Below, piece by piece: positions 24,136 to 30,365 of a stretch of DNA of 34,899 bases. The DNA lies in contig JAZQFH010000015.1 of assembly GCA_045539425.1 (NCBI GenBank), positions 1 to 34,899 on the forward strand, written 5' to 3'. The stretch's first letter is position 1, and each line of letters opens with the position of its first letter. Source of the stretch: RUG14871 sp045539425. Lineage in GTDB: Bacteria; Bacillota_I; Bacilli_A; Erysipelotrichales; Erysipelotrichaceae. Under the pieces are notes generated by a model. That model saw only the letters and a program-made list of their open reading frames with translations. It did no database searches and had not been told where the DNA came from. The translations under genes and the position numbers were made by a program.

Positions 24136-24168
24136 AAAAAAAAGGACCGGGATCCTTCGTCCCGGTCC
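24136..24168 (-). terminator. intrinsic terminator after hpf
   Basis: Perfect 9-bp stem GGACCGGGA/TCCCGGTCC with a 7-base loop, followed by eight T. Confidence 0.92.
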
Positions 24169-24189
24169 ACCCTACAACACTATAGTGGA

Positions 24190-24726
24190 TTATTCTGTTT
24201 CAATTAAACCGTAGCCGCCGTCGTTTCTCTTGTAAACAACTGCAGGGCTGTTGGTTTCATCATCCTGATAGATAAAGAAGGAATGTCCCAGCATTTCCAT
24301 CTTGATGATTGCCTCATCCAGATCCATGCGGTCCAGCTTGACCGTCTTGGTTCTGACAGGCTTGTCTTCCTCTTCAAAGTATGGATCAACAAATTCTTCT
24401 TCTTCGATAAATGTCTTGGCCAGTTTTTCCTTATGACGGCGGGACAGTCTTGTTTTCTGTCTTCTGATCTGGTCCTCCAGTTTATCGATAGCCAAATCCA
24501 TTGCGCTGTAGAAGTCTTTATCCTTGACTTCTGCACGCAGAATGCCAACTTTGGTAGGAATCGTCACCTCAACTTTCTGATAGTAAGAATACACTTTGAC
24601 TCTTACCTGTGCGACTGTGCTTTCATCAATCACGAAGTACTTTTCCAAGAAGGACAGTTTCTTCTCGATTTTTGCCTGCATCGCTTCTGTAATACTTACA
24701 TTCTCACCATAAATATCTAACTTCAT
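24190..24726 (-). CDS. hpf: ribosome hibernation promoting factor, long form
   Basis: A 178-aa long HPF. The N-terminal S30AE/HPF domain (about 1-100, MKLDIYGENVSITEAMQAKIEKK...) binds the decoding centre; a charged linker follows; the C-terminal domain (about 122-178, DRMDLDEAIIKMEMLGHSFFIYQ) dimerises to join two 70S ribosomes into inactive 100S particles. Start follows AGGAGGTAGGAAAG. The gene has a 5' leader of about 95 bases containing a perfect 8-bp hairpin, and is divergent from the membrane-protein gene at 24965. Confidence 0.97.
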   Translation of the reverse strand: MKLDIYGENVSITEAMQAKIEKKLSFLEKYFVIDESTVAQVRVKVYSYYQKVEVTIPTKVGILRAEVKDKDFYSAMDLAIDKLEDQIRRQKTRLSRRHKEKLAKTFIEEEEFVDPYFEEEDKPVRTKTVKLDRMDLDEAIIKMEMLGHSFFIYQDDETNSPAVVYKRNDGGYGLIETE

Positions 24727-24756
24727 CTTTCCTACCTCCTATGGTGTTATATGATG

Positions 24757-24777
24757 AAACAGACAGTAAGTCTGTTT
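24757..24777 (-). promoter_or_regulatory. hairpin in the hpf leader
   Basis: AAACAGAC/GTCTGTTT, a perfect 8-bp stem with a 5-base loop, 16 bases upstream of the hpf ribosome binding site. No T-run follows, so it is not a terminator; an mRNA-stability or binding element is possible. Confidence 0.45.
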
Positions 24778-24829
24778 AACAACTAAGATGTACCGATGAT
24801 AGTTTTTCTTATGTCTCTATTCTAACTTC

Positions 24830-24835
24830 ATTATA
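24830..24835 (-). promoter_or_regulatory. hpf promoter -10 box
   Basis: TATAAT on the minus strand about 105 bases upstream of the hpf start. The -35 position (TTTTCA/TTTCAA) is weak. No alternative-sigma consensus is obvious. Confidence 0.5.
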
Positions 24836-24964
24836 CATTATCTTGATGGGATTGAAAACGGATTTCCCCGAACATTTTTTCACAGAATATTCCGTCGGTC
24901 ATTCTTCATGAAATACTCATAATTGACTTGATTTTTTCATGTATAATTATTAAAGTAGATATTT

Positions 24965-25720
24965 ATGAAAAAGGATAAATTCATCTTCAAAGTGTTTAAC
25001 CCCCTCTTCTGGGGCATATCGCTGGCGTATGTCGCCGCTTTTGTTCTGTTGTCTGTCTATAGCCGGAAGCTGCCGCTTTCCGCGCGCCAGTGGATCCTGT
25101 CCATCAGTTGCATCATCACCATCGTCACATTCTTTATCTATAAGTATTATCTTTCCATCGATAAGGAATATGAAGAACTTTACTATCTCGATAAGGGAGG
25201 CTTCTCCTGGTGGTATGAGCTGCCGCTGCACTTATGCAACATCAACATGTTCACTTCCCTCCTCGGAGCCATCACCCTGAATCCGATCATCATGGGCTTT
25301 GCCTTCTTCGTCGGACCTTTGGGGGCCCTTTTGGCCATACTGATGCCGGAAGCGAGCTTTAACGGCTACTCCATCTTCCTCTGGCGGATGTTCGGCTACT
25401 TCTTCACGCATTATCAGATCGTCTTCAACTGTCTGTTACTTTGCGGAATGGGGCTCTACTTTCCGGAATACAGCCAGCTCTGGAAGATCTTCCTCATGCT
25501 GGTCTGTCTGAGCTTTGCGATTTATCTGCTCAACTGCTATCTCAGAAAGAAAAACATTGCACCGTTTGCCAACTATTTCTATACGGTATATCCGGACAGT
25601 AATCCCCTTCTGGAACTCTTCCGCAAGTGGATCCCGCATGAATATCTCTATCTGATTCCGGCATTTGTGTGCCTGCTTATTTACATGTATGTGTTCACGT
25701 TTGTGATGCATCTGTTCTGA
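24965..25720 (+). CDS. YwaF/TMEM164-like integral membrane protein (TIGR02206 type)
   Basis: The only plus-strand gene. It encodes 251 aa with about seven hydrophobic segments and the family's marks: YELPLHLCNINMF (His89, Cys91) and MFGYFFTHYQIV (His149). The family is common in Firmicutes as YwaF. The human relative TMEM164 has been reported as a Cys-dependent acyltransferase acting on ether phospholipids, so conserved Cys and His residues in the membrane could be catalytic here; that is inference. The start has no clear ribosome binding site (AAAGTAG at best) and its leader is short. A TATAAT box lies about 20 bases upstream but with a poorly spaced TTGACT. The gene converges on the phospholipase C gene with a shared terminator. 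Confidence 0.85.
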   Translation: MKKDKFIFKVFNPLFWGISLAYVAAFVLLSVYSRKLPLSARQWILSISCIITIVTFFIYKYYLSIDKEYEELYYLDKGGFSWWYELPLHLCNINMFTSLLGAITLNPIIMGFAFFVGPLGALLAILMPEASFNGYSIFLWRMFGYFFTHYQIVFNCLLLCGMGLYFPEYSQLWKIFLMLVCLSFAIYLLNCYLRKKNIAPFANYFYTVYPDSNPLLELFRKWIPHEYLYLIPAFVCLLIYMYVFTFVMHLF

Positions 25721-25730
25721 AATCCATCAA

Positions 25731-25757
25731 AAAACTCCCTCCGGGAGTTCTTTTTTT
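25731..25757. terminator. bidirectional terminator between convergent genes
   Basis: AACTCCC/GGGAGTT stem with a 3-base loop, A-run on the left and TTTTTTT on the right, so it can serve both the plus-strand gene ending at 25720 and the minus-strand gene ending at 25756. Confidence 0.9.
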
Positions 25758-26727
25758 AATAGATGGAATCCGCGTATTTGATCTTGATCGGGACATTCTT
25801 TCCCGAATCGTAGCCGCGGTTTCCGATAAAGGCAAGCAGTTCCCTGTCTTCCTCCTGATTCCCCAGCGCATTGGCGAAGAGATCCAGAGCCTTGCGTGCA
25901 CGCTCGATTGCCTGCTCGATCAGTTCCGGATAGCTCTCATGATGCACCTCGCTGTTGTCCGCCGGATGCGTCCAGAGCTGATGATTGAGATTCAGAATAT
26001 CCCTGCTCTCGTCTTTCTCCCCGGTGATGAAATAACGGGTGAAATGCCAGTTGTCGTTTGTGAGAATCTCATAGAGGCGCAGGATCTCATACAGCAGCGT
26101 CTTCTTTCCGCTGAACGACATGACCGCCTTGAAATCCTTTAAGCCGTCATGGATGAATTCTTCCTTCACATCCAGATCCCAGACCTTCTTAAAGACGCTG
26201 AGATAGATGATCCGGATGACAGTTTCGCACATTTCATCGTGCTTGAGCAAATTTTTGACCGGGAGATACGGCATATTTTCCGTTTTATAGTAGTCGATCA
26301 TGTAGCTGTCCAGCATGCTTTCATAGCGGGTATGCCAGTATTTGGTCTCCTTTGTTCTGCCGTCTGTGCGGTAGTAGACAAAGGGATGGGCAACAGAGTC
26401 CAGTGCCCAGTGGCATAAGTGTCCGCTGACATAGGAAATCATTGCCAGCTGCAGGGAAGCGTCATTGACTTCCCTTATGGTATCCAGGCATGCCTGGTAA
26501 AAATCATTGATATGTTCGACATGCGCCATGTGGCCCAGGTTATTGGAGATGGAACTGAGTTCCTTATCCTGCCAGGGCAGAGCGGAATGATAGAACAGAA
26601 AGTCCGGTCCCTGTGCCCCGATGGAATACTCCTGCGGATATTTGGATATGGTTTCCTTTAAGGCATCGGAATCCAGTATATTCAGTGCCTTCTGGGCAAC
26701 ATAGTTATGACTTAATATATTCGGCAT
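25756..26727 (-). CDS. zinc-dependent phospholipase C-like protein
   Basis: A 323-aa protein of the bacterial Zn-dependent phospholipase C/S1-P1 nuclease-like fold (Zn_dep_PLPC). Predicted metal ligands are in MPNILSHNYVAQ, GAQGPDFLFYH, VSGHLCHWALDSVAHPF and HTRYESMLDSY. No signal peptide is present, so unlike secreted clostridial alpha-toxins it should be cytoplasmic. Relatives of this intracellular type are widespread in Firmicutes and have no settled role. The start at MPNILSH follows AGGAGAGAGCG and lies inside the end of the upstream DUF2779 gene (23-base overlap), so the two are coupled. Confidence 0.88.
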   Translation of the reverse strand: MPNILSHNYVAQKALNILDSDALKETISKYPQEYSIGAQGPDFLFYHSALPWQDKELSSISNNLGHMAHVEHINDFYQACLDTIREVNDASLQLAMISYVSGHLCHWALDSVAHPFVYYRTDGRTKETKYWHTRYESMLDSYMIDYYKTENMPYLPVKNLLKHDEMCETVIRIIYLSVFKKVWDLDVKEEFIHDGLKDFKAVMSFSGKKTLLYEILRLYEILTNDNWHFTRYFITGEKDESRDILNLNHQLWTHPADNSEVHHESYPELIEQAIERARKALDLFANALGNQEEDRELLAFIGNRGYDSGKNVPIKIKYADSIY

Positions 26728-28210
26728 CGCTCTCTCCTGCTAGAATTTCCCTGAACCAATTATACACTAAATAAAGACTGTACGTGTCCATGGAGCAATA
26801 TGCACTCAGTTTTTCGCGCAGATCCTTCTCTTCTTCCGCGCTGACCCCCGCTTCCAGTATCCGCCACTGGGCAACGGCATTCATGGCCTTTCCGATATCC
26901 AGATTCTTATAGGACATCTTCTCACCGAAGATCTCCACGATCTGCTTTAGGGAGTAAGCCCCGCGCATGCGGACATCATAGATGAGACCCGTGGAGAACG
27001 GCTGGGAGAAGTCCACCATACGGGCGTTGATTTTCTCAATCTCTTCCGCATATTCCGGGAAGAGTTCCGCCAGTTCGCGCATGCGGATGATCTCAGCCCC
27101 GAAGCCGTTGAAGGTGATGATGGAGCCTTCACTCGGCAGCTTTTTCAGCATGTCTTCCAATAGTTCCTTCCGGCAGTCATAGACGCCGATGTACTCCTCG
27201 TGACGCAGTTCGCTCTCTTCACTCTCCAGAATATGAAGCGAATACTGGAATAAGGAGACATCAAACGGACGCATGCCCCGATACGGCGGCACGCCATAGG
27301 AATCCCACTCGAAATCGATGAAGGAAAGCGGGAAGTGAATGTTCTCCTCCATGTACTGCTTTAAGCCAAGCACATCACAGAACAGCCCGCCGTTTCTGTC
27401 TGCCATGATCTGGGCATACTGGATCTGCATTCCTTCAATACGATCCGGATCCGCATCTCTCAGATAGCGGATGCCTTCGTTATACATCTGCTGTTTATGT
27501 TCCGAATTGGAAAGATGCAGGATGCTGTTGTCTTCGATCTCCTTCTCCTGCGGCCAGCACTCATCGTAGTAGTCACAGCGGTAGCGGCGGCTGCAGCGGC
27601 TCGTCTTCACCCTTCCCTGCAGGTGGGTGACGTCCAGCTCTTCCATTTCCCTGATAATCGGTTCCAGATCCCTTTCCTTACGGTCGACGACCATACGGAT
27701 GTTGTGGGACGGATGATTGCGGCTGTTATAGAACGTGTCCGAGACTTTTAAGAGCTGATCGTAGTCAAGCTCGTCTTCCCTGACGTAATCGTGATTGTAA
27801 TGGATGCTGTAGATGTTGCCGATGGCAATTCCCAGCTTACGTAAGACCCAGAGGTGGTCTGCCATATATACGGCTTCCTCATCGCGCGGATAGAGTTCTG
27901 CTCTGCCGAAATAGGCATCCCAGTACTCCCCGTTTTTATGAAGCGCAAGCACATTGACCCTTAAGCCGAGATATTCAAATCTTGCCCTGAGGAGCCACTC
28001 ATACTTCTCCATTGCCGCAAGCGACTTTTCCGTCTTGTCCCCGATCTGCCCATAGAAGGCATCCGTAATATGGAGTTTTTTCTCCACCAGACTTAAAAAA
28101 GATTCCCCGCTCCGGAGATAGGAAACATAATCCTTCTTTTCTCCGTTTAAGGAATACAGATAAAGATAGGGACACTGTAAATATTTCTGAATGTCGGTAA
28201 TATGCAGCAT
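26705..28210 (-). CDS. DUF2779 protein: Cas4-like Cys-cluster module fused to a DEDD exonuclease-like domain
   Basis: A 501-aa two-part protein. The N-terminal half resembles Cas4/AddB-type nucleases that hold an Fe-S cluster: Cys13 (YLQCPYLYLY) and a trio Cys206, Cys212, Cys218 (RCSRRYRCDYYDEC). The PD-(D/E)XK core expected around residues 82-106 is not recognisable; the segment reads NGEYWDAYFGRAEL where D...ExK is expected. The C-terminal half is RNase H-like of the DEDD exonuclease type: FIDFEWD (Asp299, Glu301), FNGFGAEIIRM (Glu373), Asp400 and YCSMDTYSLY (Asp475). DUF2779 genes are found in many Firmicutes and mollicutes without a known function; nucleic acid processing is the natural guess. 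It overlaps the phospholipase gene by 23 bases. Confidence 0.85.
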   Translation of the reverse strand: MLHITDIQKYLQCPYLYLYSLNGEKKDYVSYLRSGESFLSLVEKKLHITDAFYGQIGDKTEKSLAAMEKYEWLLRARFEYLGLRVNVLALHKNGEYWDAYFGRAELYPRDEEAVYMADHLWVLRKLGIAIGNIYSIHYNHDYVREDELDYDQLLKVSDTFYNSRNHPSHNIRMVVDRKERDLEPIIREMEELDVTHLQGRVKTSRCSRRYRCDYYDECWPQEKEIEDNSILHLSNSEHKQQMYNEGIRYLRDADPDRIEGMQIQYAQIMADRNGGLFCDVLGLKQYMEENIHFPLSFIDFEWDSYGVPPYRGMRPFDVSLFQYSLHILESEESELRHEEYIGVYDCRKELLEDMLKKLPSEGSIITFNGFGAEIIRMRELAELFPEYAEEIEKINARMVDFSQPFSTGLIYDVRMRGAYSLKQIVEIFGEKMSYKNLDIGKAMNAVAQWRILEAGVSAEEEKDLREKLSAYCSMDTYSLYLVYNWFREILAGESDAEYIKS

Positions 28211-28255
28211 CTGAGCCCTCCAACGCTTTATTTTACCATATTCTTACCGTAATTC

Positions 28256-28519
28256 CTATGCGGGTAAAAAATAAACATCCTGGTTGTCATAAACCAGGAT
28301 GTTTTCCATCGGTGTGTGGAACATCTGAGACATCAGAAGAAGGTTCTGAATGTCCGGAAGACTGTCGCCCCACTGCCATTTGTAGATGGCCTGAGGAGAA
28401 GTGAATCCGAAGATTTCCTGAAGCTCCTTGACGCTCATGCGGTTCTGCTTGCGCAGCTGCTCGATGTTTTTGCCGGTCGCAATCATGTTGATGACCGGAA
28501 CAGAAATTCTTTTTTCCAT
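28256..28519 (-). CDS. small XRE-family helix-turn-helix protein
   Basis: An 87-aa protein with a single helix-turn-helix of the Cro/C1 type: NIEQLRKQNRMSVKELQEIFGF (helices 1-2) and TSPQAIYKWQWGDSLPDIQNLLLMSQMF (recognition helix and helices 4-5), followed by a short tail. No ligand or oligomerisation domain is present. The start follows AGGAGGGTCAAAGT. Its targets are unknown. The nearest genes, DUF2779 ahead and DUF2828 behind, are on the same strand and could be regulated by it. Confidence 0.88.
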   Translation of the reverse strand: MEKRISVPVINMIATGKNIEQLRKQNRMSVKELQEIFGFTSPQAIYKWQWGDSLPDIQNLLLMSQMFHTPMENILVYDNQDVYFLPA

Positions 28520-28670
28520 ACTTTGACCCTCCTACTGTCAATAATCCTGCTGATGCAGTTCTTTTTTTCAGAGCACGGTAAAAAACCGTTCTCTTCCTCC
28601 AATTCAACACTAGTAATCTGTAAGATCAATGCAATCCGGTCCAAATGATTGCGTAATAATTTATAACACG

Positions 28671-28709
28671 AAAACCGGCAGGTTTCAATAGCTTTTAAAC
28701 TGCCGGTTT
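28671..28709 (-). terminator. terminator-like hairpin at the end of the DUF2828 gene
   Basis: AAACCGGCAG/CTGCCGGTTT, a 10-bp stem with a long loop, overlapping the last codons and stop of the 28695 gene. On the minus strand only TTTTCG follows. The upstream side is AATTTTTT on the plus strand. Confidence 0.6.
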
Positions 28710-30140
28710 AATTTTTTGATATCGTTTCTGATTCAGCACGCTTTTCAGGTAGTCCATCGGCGTCAGATCCATGTTTTCCAAGAGGCTCTCAAAGATGGAG
28801 ATCGCCGCTCCGCTTAATAAGAGGATGTTGTCATTTTCCGCATCCGCATGGAAGAGCGTATGGCGGCTGTTGACATTCCAGAAGATGATCTTCGGAAGCC
28901 TGTAGCCGTCCGCTTCATAACGCCCTTTCATTTCCTGATAAAAGAGCTTGTCCTGCAGGGTGCAGTGGTCAAATTCCATATCGGAGATAACGGCGATCGC
29001 TGACGGCATGTCCTCTTCCGGAGAGTCGGCACTGACGGCTCTGTCCAGTAACAGCTGAAACGCTGCCGCCAGATCGGTATTCATCATCCAGTCCGCGCTT
29101 TGGATATTCTGAAGCTGCTCAAACACGCTTTCGCCATGGATCTGCACCAGTTCCGGATAGCGGGAGAAGGTCAGAAAGCGGTTTTTGAAGACTCCTTCGT
29201 TACGCTGGGCGAAGTAGAGAGCCAAAGAAGTGGAAATCGCCAACGGACGGCCGCTCATGGAGCCGGAGACATCCGCCATGACCAAGAGATTCCGCTTTGT
29301 CTTTCCGAAAGAAGGCAGCGTTTTCCACTGCGCTTCCAATACGGGATCCGCTTCACTCAGGTATGCATAGCGCTCGGCAATCTCATAGGGATAGAGGGCT
29401 TTGGCGCTGATCTTCGCCTTCCCTTTCTTCAGAGAGTCCAGATAGGTGACAAAGCGCTCTTTGTCATTGCGGTAAAATGCCCTGCGGTAGTTCATCATCG
29501 CTTTGGAAGGAACATGCGCATATTCAATGGCCGAATACTCTTTTTTGCTTAAGCTGCACTCCGTCACTCTCAGATATGCACGCAGGGAAGAGAGCGTTTT
29601 GCGGTATTCCTCTTCACGCATATGAAAACCTTGTTCCAGAATGCGGGCATAGCGCATGGTTTTGCGGCTGGAAGCGTTGGCGGACGGCAGCCACTTGGCT
29701 AAAAGCGAAATCGGCTGCGCATTTTCCATGGCACAGAGATCTTTCTGTAATTGCTCATAAAGAAATGAGGTTACCTCTTCGTATAATGGCGTGTCCAGCA
29801 GGCAGAGATAATCGTCAAAACGACCGAACTCAGCGATATATGACAGATTCTGCTTCAGATCTTCCGGTGCGAATTCCGCCAGCGTTTGAAAGAAGATCCT
29901 GCCGCATCTGCGCTCACCCAGGCCGAAGAGCACATCGCGCGTATAAAACGCCAGGCGCAGCGCGAGTTCCCTGTCCTCTTTATAAGCTGCCAGGAATTTC
30001 AGGGCAATCTCATGCGGATCGCGCAGGCGCATTGCACCGCACTCCGAAAAGAGCTCCAGCAGCGCATTCTCTGTCTTCTTTAAGGCAAACTGTCCGTTTT
30101 CCGTATATGTGGCATGTACAAGCATATTTCTTTCCTGCAT
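28695..30140 (-). CDS. DUF2828 family protein: helical repeat region plus von Willebrand A domain
   Basis: A 481-aa protein. The N-terminal ~270 residues are helical and contain the family signature AKWLPSANASS (about 149-159). The C-terminal part is a vWA domain with an intact MIDAS metal site: MADVSGSMSG (Asp290), MNTDLAAAF (Thr355) and AVISDMEFD (Asp387). The layout of helical repeats followed by vWA is that of Ro60/TROVE-type RNA-binding proteins, and DUF2828 may be a relative; that is inference. The start at 30140 follows GGGGTGA; an ATG at 30125 with AGGAAAG and a GTG at 30149 are alternatives. A structured leader with a terminator precedes it (30159-30260). The gene is transcribed alone. 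Confidence 0.82.
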   Translation of the reverse strand: MQERNMLVHATYTENGQFALKKTENALLELFSECGAMRLRDPHEIALKFLAAYKEDRELALRLAFYTRDVLFGLGERRCGRIFFQTLAEFAPEDLKQNLSYIAEFGRFDDYLCLLDTPLYEEVTSFLYEQLQKDLCAMENAQPISLLAKWLPSANASSRKTMRYARILEQGFHMREEEYRKTLSSLRAYLRVTECSLSKKEYSAIEYAHVPSKAMMNYRRAFYRNDKERFVTYLDSLKKGKAKISAKALYPYEIAERYAYLSEADPVLEAQWKTLPSFGKTKRNLLVMADVSGSMSGRPLAISTSLALYFAQRNEGVFKNRFLTFSRYPELVQIHGESVFEQLQNIQSADWMMNTDLAAAFQLLLDRAVSADSPEEDMPSAIAVISDMEFDHCTLQDKLFYQEMKGRYEADGYRLPKIIFWNVNSRHTLFHADAENDNILLLSGAAISIFESLLENMDLTPMDYLKSVLNQKRYQKIKPAV

Positions 30141-30158
30141 GTGATTCACCCCATTTCA

Positions 30159-30203
30159 CAAAAAGAAGAGAGGGATGCTCATACGCGGCACGTCCCCCTC
30201 TTC
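30159..30203 (-). terminator. intrinsic terminator inside the DUF2828 leader (attenuator)
   Basis: On the minus strand GAAGAGGGGGA and TCCCTCTCTTC pair over 11 bp (one G-U) around a 17-base loop, followed by TTTTT. It lies between the promoter at 30266-30294 and the start codon at 30140, so transcription must escape it to express the gene. Confidence 0.8.
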
Positions 30204-30214
30204 CGCACCTTCAT
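30179..30214 (-). CDS. possible 11-residue leader peptide
   Basis: ATG to TGA encoding MKVRKRGTCRV, with GGTGATC (complementary to the 16S 3' end) at an ideal distance. The frame covers the 5' arm and loop of the attenuator hairpin. Five of eleven residues are Lys or Arg. It may be a regulatory leader peptide; no protein-level evidence exists. Confidence 0.4.
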   Translation of the reverse strand: MKVRKRGTCRV

Positions 30215-30254
30215 TGATCACCAATCGTATTTTCCGGATTGCTGTATGTGCCGC
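30185..30254 (-). ncRNA. structured leader element with long-range stem, possible riboswitch
   Basis: GCGGCAC (30248-30254) pairs perfectly with GTGCCGC (30185-30191), enclosing an inner CAATC/GATTG hairpin. The 3' strand lies in the loop of the attenuator terminator and the terminator 5' arm lies inside the enclosed domain, so the two folds should compete. I tried to match it to common riboswitch classes by eye and found no fit. Confidence 0.45.
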
Positions 30255-30265
30255 TGACAGTTCCT

Positions 30266-30294
30266 ACTTTATCATTTATATTACAATCTGTCAT
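30266..30294 (-). promoter_or_regulatory. promoter of the DUF2828 leader
   Basis: ATGACA (30289-30294), a 17-base spacer and TGATAAAGT with an extended -10 (hexamer 30266-30271). Confidence 0.6.
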
Positions 30295-30312
30295 TAAACC
30301 CGGAGTTTAGCG

Positions 30313-30341
30313 CAAAAAAAGGAGCCCTCACTGAGAGCTCC
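30313..30341 (-). terminator. intrinsic terminator after ppdK
   Basis: GGAGCTCTCA/TGAGGGCTCC stem with minimal loop, followed by seven T. Confidence 0.9.
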
Positions 30342-30365
30342 TGGTGTTTTGATAAATAATCGGAA

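Noticed and set aside
28287..28610. A 107-codon minus-strand frame overlapping the XRE gene
   Set aside because: Mostly out of frame with the well-supported helix-turn-helix gene, begins with TTG and has no ribosome binding site.
28520..28694. Possible Y RNA-like or other small RNA next to the DUF2828 gene
   Set aside because: Only a short ACGGT/ACCGT hairpin and no tRNA-like or Y RNA-like fold; no convincing promoter.
29477..30217. A 246-codon plus-strand frame over the DUF2828 gene start
   Set aside because: Antisense to a gene with clear motifs; composition is Pro/His/Arg-rich and no site precedes it.
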